DNA of 64,000 nucleotides from Helicoverpa zea. Taxonomy: Eukaryota; Arthropoda; Insecta; Lepidoptera; Noctuidae. The stretch covers positions 8,122,001 through 8,186,000 of the forward strand of contig NC_061474.1 of the NCBI RefSeq assembly GCF_022581195.2. Direction: 5' to 3'. The notes under the pieces are model-generated. The model saw only the letters and a list, made by a program, of their open reading frames with translations, was not told the DNA's origin and did no database searches. How positions within the stretch are numbered: position 1 is the first letter of the stretch; every line of letters starts with the position of its first letter. The position numbers and the translations under genes were made by a program. Below are positions 32,501 through 44,500 of this stretch, one piece after another.

Positions 32501-35500
32501 TACGATTGCCAAATGTTGTTGATGTTGGTGAAACTGACTGTCAAGACATTAATGGTTTTACTACAAAAAAGTCAAAAACACATTACACATTATTAAGGAA
32601 AATTCTTCATACAAAATTTCCTAACACTTGTGGTTGGATGTCTGTTAAACTTCTTTGCATTAAGACTTCTGAGGTTTTCCACCTATTTGTTTTAGCAAGT
32701 GGCATTTGCAAATTCTATGTTTAACCTATAAGACACTATTTAATAGAAGTCGAAGAAGATTTCACATTTTCTGTCTACTCTTTTTCTAAATTAAATGAAA
32801 ATGCATGCCCATTTCTTCAACATCATATACCTACTTTAACATGTCTCTTATGAAGAAAAGTAAAAAATATGATATCTAATTAAAAAAATTGGTGATGATT
32901 GGTGGTTGATTGGTGGATAAAAAAGTTGTGGTGGCCTAGTGGTAAAGAACCATCCGCTCGAGTAAGAGGGCGCGGGTTTGATTCCAGGTCAGGCAAGTAC
33001 CAATGCAACTTTTCTGTTTGTATGTACTTTCTAAGTATATCTTGGACACCAATAGCTGATAAAAAGGTGAAGGAAAACATCTTGAGGAAACCTGGACTAT
33101 ATTGTCTGAAATCACCAACCCGCATTGAGCAAGCGTGGTGATCAATGCTCAATCCTTCTCTGTGTGAGAGGAGGCCTGTGCCCAGCAGTGGGACGATAAA
33201 AAGGCTGTAACAGAACAGAACAGTTGGCATGGAGTAATTGGTGATGACAATTATAATTATGCTTCCTTCTATACTGATATAACAAAAATGAACAATTTCC
33301 TTGAGTGAAAAGCTCAAACCATTTGGTATAGCTATGCTATAACATATAAATAAGCAACCCTGGGTGCAATCCACTGGAAGCAAGCAAAGCTGTAGGAAAC
33401 AGCCAGTAATTAATCTATTTCATTTAATAATGTTGTATCAATTATGTATTTTCGATTATTCAACTCTCTATTTATAATATCCAAGATAATCGAAAGATTT
33501 TCATTACTATCAGGTACTTAACAATCTAAAATGTATTTTATCATAGTATTTCACTGATATGCACCATGACTAATCTTTTCAGTGTAATATTTTGTGTTTT
33601 TAACATGAAATAAAAATAAATACGGGTTTGCAAATCTTGTATTGTAATACAGTTTAAATAATAAAATATACTTGATAAAAAATGAATCGTTCCCTAATTC
33701 TCAACCATTAAAAACTTAAAAAGGCTAACGAGCATCATTGACTTCGTTTTAAAGACAAATTGTGTAAAAATATATAGCCACTTTTATGCTACTGCTCCAC
33801 CTGCGTCTTAACGCGTTAAATTTTGGCATTACGCAGATGTGGCCAACGTTTTAATGGCAATTTATACTAATGGCATTATTAATAGCATTAAACGTTAAGC
33901 GATAACTCGGGTGTCGGTTTTTTGGACACATCAAAGGGTTTTAGTGCGTAGCTTAGAGCGCTAAGTGATGTTGGCTACATTAATGCCATCTCATTGCACG
34001 CATGCAAGGACGAGTGTAGATACTTTGTTTAAGTTGTAACTGCATTTTACGAGCACGATAATGGAATGGTCAAATGAGAAAGCTTTAGTTTTTAGAATTA
34101 TTTTGTGTGCCTAAGTTTAACCTCTTTAATGTGTGTTAACGCGTTACTTCATGAGGGATTAACTCTTGCGGCATTGTAACCTAAGTGTAGCCAACACGCA
34201 TTTTTAATGCAATAAGTAACGTGTATAGTTGGCCATTGACATTAACGTTAACGCTAACGCAGGTGGAGCAGGAGCATTAGGTAAAAAACTACCAGGTAAA
34301 ATAAATTATATGTGGTGGCAACACCACTGCGTTCGATCATGGTAGTTTTGTATTAACGTGGTATCTGGCAACACTGCCATTGTGACGTCACATGAAATAG
34401 GCTGACGACACCTTTTTAGACTTCGTAATAAAATATTTTTCAGTGGTTTTTCGTAGTGTTTCTACGGTTTATAGTGATTTTGTACAAATATAAACGATAA
34501 ATTAACTAAGTGTTGTGTTAAAATTTCACTCGGTGCGATGGACCACCAATAATTTTAGTGACAACGAGTGATGAAGGAAAAAGAAAATGGCTACCTTCGA
34601 ACGCATGTTGTTAGCCAGGAAACATTTAATTATAAATGAAAGATACAACGTTATCCGCAAAATTGGCGGTGGCAGCTTCGGAGATATCTTTTTAGGAATA
34701 AATGTCAACGATGGCGAGGTAAATAACATTTCTGATATTGATTTTTCATGGAACACAATCTTACGAACGATTTCTTGTGTCAAGACGGCCGTGTATTTCG
34801 GGGTTTTTGTTCTTGAAAATGGCGGTCTGGGCGTATTTTTGATTGTAACCACCACAGTATTGAGTAGTATTTTGTATTTTAGCTCATACATAAGGATATT
34901 TGCCAAGCATTTGCTGATTTACGTAATTAGGACATTGTTTGAAAAATACGCCTTTAGTTCAAAAATGTATGAGAGGTCTTTTGTAACGATCTTGGAACAT
35001 TTTAGCTGTATGTTAATTCATTATTTTTGCAGACACACCACTGTTATGTTTTGCAATATTCCTAACAATGGTTTATGTTGTTTGATTGTGAAATATCCCT
35101 GATGAGTTCAGTTCATAGAGTTGCAATTTATGTTTTTTACTACCAGCTGTTAGGCAACAAAGGTCTTCTATGCGTGTTCCAAATCAATGATTTTAAATGA
35201 AAACTCCTTTCTTTCACCATATTTTTTTTGTTGTTAAGTATTGCCATATCAGTGGTGTATATCAATATTTAGGGCTCAGTATGACTCATTGTGTAGCAAG
35301 GTACATTTCCAAACAACTTTCCATATATGAGGCATCATGATTCTCTATTAATTTATTAGTGATCTACACTCAATATCAAAGTATACAAACTGGTTTTTTC
35401 ACTCATTAGTAGATTTCAGACAAGTTTAGTAACAAAATGTTTTGTCTATGTGGTCTTATAATCTACAGTTATTTTTTTGTTAATTTACATTTCTCTAATG

Positions 35501-38500
35501 TTATTATTTTCAGCTTATTTACTAGGGGTATATGAAGTAAAACAAAAATTGTGTTATGTTAAAGTGCTTTTCTCTGAGTCTCTATTCCATATGAAAAAAA
35601 AAACACAAATATAGTGTATTCTATTATTAATGAAACCAATTTTTAAACCTTTGTTGTTGTTTGTACACAACACATAGATTTAGGTCATTTATGTTTATAG
35701 AATGTTAATCAATTCATATCAAATTATCAAAAAAAAAAAAAAAAAAACTCAATTTTCTACCTCCTTTAATGTTAGAAAGAAACTGCATGTTGAGAAAGAT
35801 TTATGCTAATATTGATTATGCTATCTGACATAGATTTAAATAATTATATAAGAAGTGCAACTTTAAAAGTATGTTAACACTAAAATATCTAAATCTAGAA
35901 ATTAATGACTGATATTAATAAAAAAATCTGATTTCATATTCTTTCTAAAAGTTCTCATATTATTACCATAAAAATTAATTTGATATTCAACATAACTTGT
36001 GTGTTTGTTTTAATATCTCATTGTTTAGAAATTTTACATACATAAATAACTTGACCTTTGTTACAGAATATATTTTATTGTTTTGAATGCTTATGTTTAC
36101 ATCACAAGCATAAGAAAACATTTGTAGAATATTGAAAATTAACATGTTTCTTTTCTTTTTTATAAAATCTGTTTATCTTCATAGTCTTTCTAAGTGACAT
36201 CCAGTTTGTATTATTGTTTTTTTTTTTTGCATTTTGAAAGAAGTATATTTTTTTCAGTTGTGGTTATAATTCAGATTTTGGTTAAACAATATTTCACTCA
36301 TTAGAAGCTAGATTATTGTTTAGTGTATAAAAGTCTGCAATTTTTGTGCATACAATATAGGTACCTAAGATGTGGGCAGAAGTGGGTTCCAAGGTAATAG
36401 ACCTTGACTGTTAAGTAATCTTTCTATTTATGCTTGCATATTGTAAGCTCACAATATTGACTAAGTAAATGTTTGTTTCTGGCAAATAAACATGTTTTTC
36501 TTTTGGTGGTTACACATGCATGTGATCGCATTTCGTATGTTCTTATCATAAAACATAGAATTCATAGGTATAATATATTATTATGTATAATTAATTCCAT
36601 AGAGAAAAAGTAAATTTTACGTCACAAAAACTCGCGTTACAAAAAGTAGTATGTAAGCATAAGGCTTGGTAAAGGCCTCTTCACCCTTGTTTACTTCATA
36701 CATAACTTTTTCTTAATTATTATAAAATTCAAGTCCACCGTTGCGTCCGTCTGTTCTTTAACCAACTTCCCAAAAAAGGAGGAGGTTTTCAATGTGGATG
36801 TTTGTATTTTTTCGCGATTGACACAAACGGCTGCATGGATCTTCGAAATCCATAAAGAAAGTTTAGGTACAATACATATCGGGCGCAGGTATTCCATGAA
36901 CAATTGGCGACGACTACTCGCATGTCCATCTCGATCCGGTAGTCATTCGTAGAAAAAAAAACACCTACTTCTGCATTCCCACAATACGTGATCCAGGTGC
37001 CCTTTATAAATAACGGTCCAATTACAGACAGGACACAGGTGGTAAGCCATATGTTATCTTACGTGGACATACCGACATATCGAGTGACAGCTCTCGCAAA
37101 CACTTCTTGAACCGCGAAAATGCCTTAGAATTCAGGGTGTATCTGAATCTAATCGCATATACAATAAACTTTGAAATGGCTATTTAAGTATATACCTACA
37201 TATAACTTGCTCAGGTGTTCTGACGGAACTTCTTCGCGTACTCTGATACCTATAATATAGTATAGCCCACGTTACTCGGGGTTAGTTCCGCTCCCAACAG
37301 TAAAAGAATAATACAAATAAGTTCGGGGCACGAAAAAAAAACCTCTGTTCTCAATTAAACCAAAGGCTTCCCCCATACTTACACGTAAAACATTATGACT
37401 CATACCGAACATGTAGGACCGTCTAAAACGCAATACGTATTGCGTGCCGACAGACTCGTACACAGAGAAGTATCAATAATGGCTACGATAATTATTAAAA
37501 ACGCATTTTAATATGAAAAACTGGTTGTTGTTTATTTGCAGAAAAATGTACTGTTTACTGACAAAATTAAACAACGCATGAGGAAAAGTCGTCTAATTAT
37601 TAAAATGTCCCTAGCATTTCTTTAAAACGCTTATTAGCATTAGCAGGACAATCTATAGAATCAGGCATAAATTCTACATAGCCAAAAGAAAAAAAGTTAC
37701 GTACGTAAAACATAATCGATGATACGTAGTTTCCCCTGAAAATCATCTTAATGCCTGTAGCACACCTCCGCTGCGAAACCCAAAGGGCGAAACCGCCATA
37801 GTTTCGCTGTGAGTTGTGAGTTGTTGGGCGGCGAAACAAAATTCCCTGCTCTAACGTACAAAACTGACTATGACGTTGTCTCTTTCTAACATGATTTCGC
37901 TCATTTGCTTAGGCGCCGTCTACATCTCCGCCCTGGCGGACAACGAGCGGAGATGTAGACGGCGCCTAAGCAAATGAGCGAAATCATGTTAGAAAGAGAC
38001 AACGTCATAGTCAGTTTTGTACGTTAGAGCGGGGAATTTCGCTATTGTTTCGCCGCCCAACAACTCACAACTCACAGCGAAACTATGGCGGTTTCGCCCT
38101 TTGGGTTTCGCAGCGGAGGTGTGCTACAGGCATAATAGCTTCGAAATACAAAACAGCTGTTGTTGTGTGCAGCGTGTAGCGACCGGTTGATCTCAAGATA
38201 TTATTAGCTCCCAAGGGGATGTTGTGGAAACAACCCTTTGTTGATTCCCAAAACCCATGGGAAAATAGACGGTTTCATTCATGCGTGACGTTTTGGTGCA
38301 GCTGACTTTTAATACGCTGTGGCATTTGATTCAAAATCTGTACTCATAAAGTTGAAGTGTTTTGTTGTTTGCTTGAATGTGGTAATCTCAAAAAATACCT
38401 ACTGGATCAATTTGAAAATTTGCTCAGTGTAAAATGGCACCTTATTGATGAAGGCTTATAGGACACTTTTTAACCGGGTGTGCGGAGTAGTTCCCACGGG

Positions 38501-41500
38501 ATACGGATAGAGCTGCTGTCGAAACCCCTATAATTATACACGTACAATGAATTTCTTAGCAGATGCACAGTCAAGTTTATGCAATTATTTTTAACAGCTA
38601 TAGTCCAAAGACCTATTATTGTCTCTACCTTCAGCATCTTTGACAGATAAGAAACGAGCATTGATCTCGAACTTATTCATTGCATGGCTTTTTAATTGTA
38701 TACATGCAGCCCAAGCCCGATGCATTTAAAATAAATAGAAACGTCCAAAACTCTTTTTATTTGATGAAACCCCACTGCACTTTTAAACACAGTCTTTCAA
38801 AGTACTTTCACCATTCAGTTTTTATAATCTCCTGTAACATTGTATGCAGTTACGTGGTTCCACTGCACTCCGACGATATGGTTTCGGTTTGATAATACCT
38901 ACATTACATCATTGTTCGTGGCGCCCTAGTTTGCCTTTGTAATTGGTTTGATCACTACCAGTACCACTTTACGGGCACATTAAAACAAGCTCAAAAATTA
39001 TTTATTTGTAAACACAATTGAGTTCTTTGTTTCGTCTTGAGACCTCAATGTTGCAATTTGGTCTTGAATGCATAAATTTTGATAACAATGTGTTTTAGGG
39101 TCCCGTCTTTGTTCAGCATTGGGTTTTCCATCATTTATCAGATACTTTACAAAGTTTTGTTGTTTACTACTAGGCTATTCAGATTTCTCCCCAATTTTGG
39201 TTATTATTATGGGCATTAGCACTAAAGGTTTTTATCATCCTATGGCTCGGTACAGGCGTCCTCTCACTCAGAGAAGGATTGAGCACTAAATTACCACCCT
39301 TGCGGGTGACGCCATTGAGGGTTGGTACTGAAGATATGCATGTAATAAATTAAACATGGAAAGTTGGAATATGTTTCTGTAATACAATGTACTAATTCGT
39401 GTTTCCATTGTTGCAGGAGGTAGCAGTGAAGGTAGAATCTATAAAAGCGCGACACCCCCAACTTCTCTATGAGAGCAGAGTGTATAAGATGCTCCAAGGG
39501 GGCATCGGCATACCACACATAAGGTAAGTTTCTACCTATCTCTAATCGTGGATGGATCGGTTATTGAAGTCCGCGCTACTACAATAAAAAACTAACTTCG
39601 TACAGTTGGTTTATAGCGTGTTGCGCGCACGGTTAAGCGTGAGAGTTGCACTAGTAAAGTGCATTTGGAACGTAAAACAACATAACAAGAATTACAGCTG
39701 AAATTCGATTTCAGATACGACATTTGAAATGCCAGTTTTATTGATCAAGCAAATACTCAATATTTTTTGGGGATATTAGTCTTCTAGTGAGGGGATTCTA
39801 TTTAGCCTTTTAACCGATTCCACAAAATAATGCGGATGTTATACTAAGAGTATGTAGCTGGATGCTTCTCAACAAAATATATAATTTCCTCCTCCACAGT
39901 AGGAAGATCCGACAAACAACTTCATCTATTTACAACGTAGTAAACGTTGTACGCTGTTAGTAAATAAATCCTACGTGTTCAGTACATACTACATATAAGT
40001 GACGTCAATAAATGTAGCTGAATCGTCAGCAGGAAGCGGTGAACCGCATCGCGATTGTCATACAACTGTTGTTTGTCGAAGCCGAAGTTTTAGTTGCTAG
40101 GTCAGAATCAACGGTTGTTACTGTAAACGTGTGTATTTACATAAAAGCTACATTACAAGTGCTGTATTTAATGATTGAAGAGTCACAAACATGAACTCTA
40201 TCGCATGCAGGAGAATTCGCTCGCTGCTTTACTCCGAACGGTCAATCAGAATTACCATTTAGTGCTCAGATTTCCGAAGTGCTCAAAATAGAGGATACAT
40301 TTTAAATATCCTGGCTTGAAAAATAAATAAGAAAGAACCAATACATACAACAAAATGTGCTTAGCAGGCGTTCTTCCAATCATAACACAAACAAGGCAGT
40401 CTGTACTTAAACGTTTTTGGACTACTCAAATGTATAAAACGGGACCATAGTATCCGGTTAACCTAATACTAAGACTTTATTTGGTCATCGGCATAAAGTG
40501 TAGCCCGTGTCGCTTCAAGACAGTCTTCAACACGTGGGTTTTGAGTTTTGATTCTAAAAGTAAAGAAAAAAAAATAGTCTGTAAAGTAGTTTTTTGTCAG
40601 TCTGTAAATTAATATTCAAAATATCGGTTTTCATATTTAAACAAGCTTTTTATGGCACCTAGTATCTGTATCGTAATGCAATAAAAAACCTGTTTACGAT
40701 CAATTTCAATACGAATACATGAAATTATACTTCGGCCGTTCAGAGAATGCGTTCCTGACACCTATCAGTTAGTCACGACTAGTGATGGGCACAACATAAC
40801 ACTGAGTTCGTTACCGTTCCTTCAAAATGAACCGCCGCATTATTTTAAGATTATTTTCGTTTTAAATTGGCGGAATCATTTGTTTTATATTTTAGTTATT
40901 TAAGTGGAAACCAAAAAAAGGTAATATTCATATAATAAAATTGTTTTATTTATTCTTTGTTACAAGTACATTGAATTGAATGTGCGAACAGAATATTAAT
41001 CAGACTCCGATTTGCTTGAGGAGGTGGTGTCTTCATCATCATCTTCGCCTACATGTATAATTATATTATTATCAATAACAGAATCAATCCTGATATCTCG
41101 GTCTAACAAAAGCCGGGTAATCAAATAAAAACAGATCGAAAACACTTGAAAAACGTGGTCTATGCGCACGAAACGACAACGGACGACTGTTTTAGCGTCA
41201 CAAAATGGCGGCCCATAACGCCATTTGGGGTTACCATTTTTAATCTAAGTATAAAAATGCGGTTTGGTCATAGTTTTATTTTTATATTTCATAAACGTTA
41301 TAATTAAGTCTTATAGTCCATTATTTTCCAATTCTTAAAAAGAAAATCAAAACGTATTATTTTATATTATAACTGTATAAGAACAGATTACGATACTTGC
41401 CTGTTATTTTTAGCACAGCACTACAAAATATAAACCGCTGACATAACCTTGTAATAGCGCAGTATAGATTTAGAAAAATATTGTTTACCAAGTTATTTGA

Positions 41501-44500
41501 CACTCAGTTTGGCACAAAATTATAACATTCATTGATTATTGATATAATAATGTTGTTTTAATGCTCCTCAATTGTTAAAACGGTAAACAACCAGCAAAAA
41601 TATTTTTATCGTAACTGCAACGCCATTGCAAAGTTACGTCGTCAGTTCAATCGCGACGTGTCAGGAACGCATTCTCTGAATGGCCGAACTTACTACCTGT
41701 ATTTGAATAATTTTCATATCATAGAGATAGTTCGCAATAATTTTATGATATAAACATTTGTGTAACCGGCCCGAATGCTGCTTCCGAGTGTGTACTAAAC
41801 CAAAATAAACAAACAACCTATATTTGTCTCTACGTCGACAACATATCCATCAACGTATCTTTTAAGCCCCTATTTATCACCACAACATTGGCACAGATCC
41901 ATCTTTCCAATTAGTGAACAAAATATTGCTCTCGCTTATTAAATATTCTCCACAGGTAGAAGTCCTTCAATCGATTGTCTAGGACCTTCGGAACACATCA
42001 AACCTGACCTGAATACAATGTTAAATTGTTACAAGGTTTATCAGATTTCGATACACAACGAGCTATAGCTGTTCTTTACAACTATAAACCATAGAAAGTT
42101 TGTTACCTAACTCGCAATTTCGCGTTACGTGGACGCGAATGCGATTCTATGGCCTGCGAGGCTTTGGCAACAATTCAGATTTTTGAAAGTGTTCTGTGAG
42201 ACTATGGTTGTTCTTCTTGACGTTCTATTTAGCGGTTTAGGAGATTCTGAAATGTGCTTGTCACTCGTTGAAGATGTTTATCTATGTACGGTAAAGTGAA
42301 TCATAGTTCACTGAAATTTGACGATTTTTTTGGATATGAAGTCTCTTCGAGTAGTTTTTGTTTGATGACTGTTTGACTACATTTTTTCTAGTTGTAAACT
42401 CCTTAGCGATAGCCAAGACAATTATGTTAATCGATTTCATACACAAGAATAAACAAACATAATTGACCTACTGCTTAGAATGAGGCCAAAGTTACTTATC
42501 ATCACAACCGTCATGCCCCATAAGTTACGCCCATAAATTACTTATGGCCTTTATAACATCAATCACGGGAGCACGCCATCATCGGCTACTCACGGATTTT
42601 CTTTAATGGCGGCTACATACGTCACGAACAAATTGTTTTCGGAAGGCAATTAAGGTTATCCTGTCTGTCGACCGTAGTAGTAATTACCTCTTTTTATTTG
42701 TATTTAAGCAAAGAGACTGTAGTCAAGTGTTGTATGAACCAAGCTTAAAAGGTCGCGCTTTTGACTGTATACGTAATATTAAAGCACGGCCACTGATGTA
42801 ATGAGGCTACCCACGACACCAAAACATGTTTTGTAAATTAGAAACTCTCTCAAATTAAACTTAATTAAGACATGTTTAATGTTGTAAAACAAGAATTAAA
42901 ACTGTCTCAAATACATAAATTAATAGATACAAAATACTGTTCAAAAACTTCCGCGGCTTATTTAATGAAAAATAACAGTAGTTTTGATGGTTGGGTCACG
43001 TCACAATTTCGTGCAGAGCTCCACCTACAAAAACTACAAACAGACTCGTTTACTATTGTACAAACATACTTGACATAATTTTTTGCTACAATATCTGAGA
43101 CGAGACGATTAATCCAGACATTTTGAAGGTCAATCTTGCTATAACAGCAACAGCTATCGTATAAAAACGTAGAGCCAAGGTCTGAAATGAATAGATGTTC
43201 GCAGTTCACTTATGAAATGTCACATCATTGTTAGGAGTGCGGTTATTACACTATTAGTTTGAACATGAGCACAACCTTCGTTGCAGCGTTCAATTTGAAT
43301 AACAACGGGTTGGGTCTACCTACACGCGATTGCGAAATCTGGCGAGAAACTGCCACTTTTGGTCCTATTCAACTTGCCCACGAAAGTAGTCTGATAGTCA
43401 TTTGTGAAGTGATTTTAGGAGACAATTCGATGTAGGTACGAGTTACTCTAAACTTTTTGCTCCGTTCTTGATATTGGGAAGTTCGATGTCGTCCGGTCCG
43501 CCTTAAAATAATAGATAATGTTATGATCTTGGTTGCGTAGCATTACCATAATTTTTTCCGCTTCCTCTATTACTTTTCGGAACTTCCTTATTATTGTGCG
43601 TACGCATGTGTATATCTGTTCAGTATTGAAGATTTATCAATAACAAACACACGTCAGTTCCACGCAAAGTTTACAATTGGAAGACAAGACTGGTCTGTCT
43701 TTTCTTCCATTGTTTGCGAGACGCATCTTATCAACTGATTGTTTGATAAAACCAATGCAATAGCTGTTATTCCGTCTTAAAATGATAAATCAAACAATTT
43801 GGACTGCAGTACGGTGAAGACAAACGTGACGAAATGATCTTTAAACCTAGATTGTACTGAGTAGAGTTATCAAGACTTAATATTCATGCGTTTTCTATTC
43901 CACATGTTTTACATGTAACTCATAACTTGAATGAAGTTTCATTAAACACCTGATTACCATATTAGCGTGTTCACAGCTAATGTTTATCCTTCAATACAGC
44001 CAAGTGCTTCCTAAAATAAACAACGGAATACGAAAACAGCGTATCATTACTCACCGTCTGCCTACAATTGTACGCAGCCTAGACTAGCATTACATTGTTT
44101 GCGGAGAAAAGTTTTACATCCGCCTAAACGTTCGTTACGCGTCGCCGCGCCCCGTCATACCTACCATGAAATTGTGCACATGAAATCTGCACGTTTTTCT
44201 AACAATCACCGCTGAGTGAGTTTCTCGCGAATTTTGATTAAAACGAGGAAAATGTAACGGGAAGCCCTAAAAGGGATCCCCCGATGACAGTTTCAAAGGA
44301 TTACAACAATCTTGCGTGCGGTAAATTACTACCAGACGGATATTCGTGGGTAGGGCTTATCAAATATTAGTATCGGCCACCGTTCTGATTCCGGCTTTAC
44401 TTTATGTTCATAATAACTTCTTATCTTCATTAATGCGAACGTCTAAACCGCAATCGTTTCAAGAACAACTCTGCTTATGTAGCAGTGTTTGTTAGACAGC

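Larger units (their letters stand above)
31351..34586 (+). other. Intron after exon B and upstream region of exon C
   Basis: Contains LINE-tail-like sequence (32245-32402), a full-length SINE (32899-33235) and a foldback MITE (33787-34276). The 310 bases after the MITE lead to exon C and contain a perfect TGACGTCA (34383-34390). No further gene was found. Confidence 0.6.
34719..39416 (+). other. Intron between first exon C and the shared exon 2
   Basis: Holds a 19-base A run near 35731, text with 'accaacttcccaaaaaaggaggaggt' (36760-36790) that is a common lepidopteran repeat word, LINE-tail-like words at 37200-37330, the palindromic MITE (37752-38132) and a minus-strand SINE tail II fragment (39231-39300). 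No further P-loop-type exon was found. Confidence 0.6.

Noticed and set aside
32880..33383. 167-codon minus-strand open frame
   Set aside because: Most of it is the antisense of the SINE at 32899-33235; the protein has no family features.
34587..35102. 171-codon open frame beginning at CK1 exon C
   Set aside because: Only the first 44 codons resemble CK1; after the gtaaat donor the frame is AT-rich intron read by chance. The spliced form to 39417 gives a continuous kinase.
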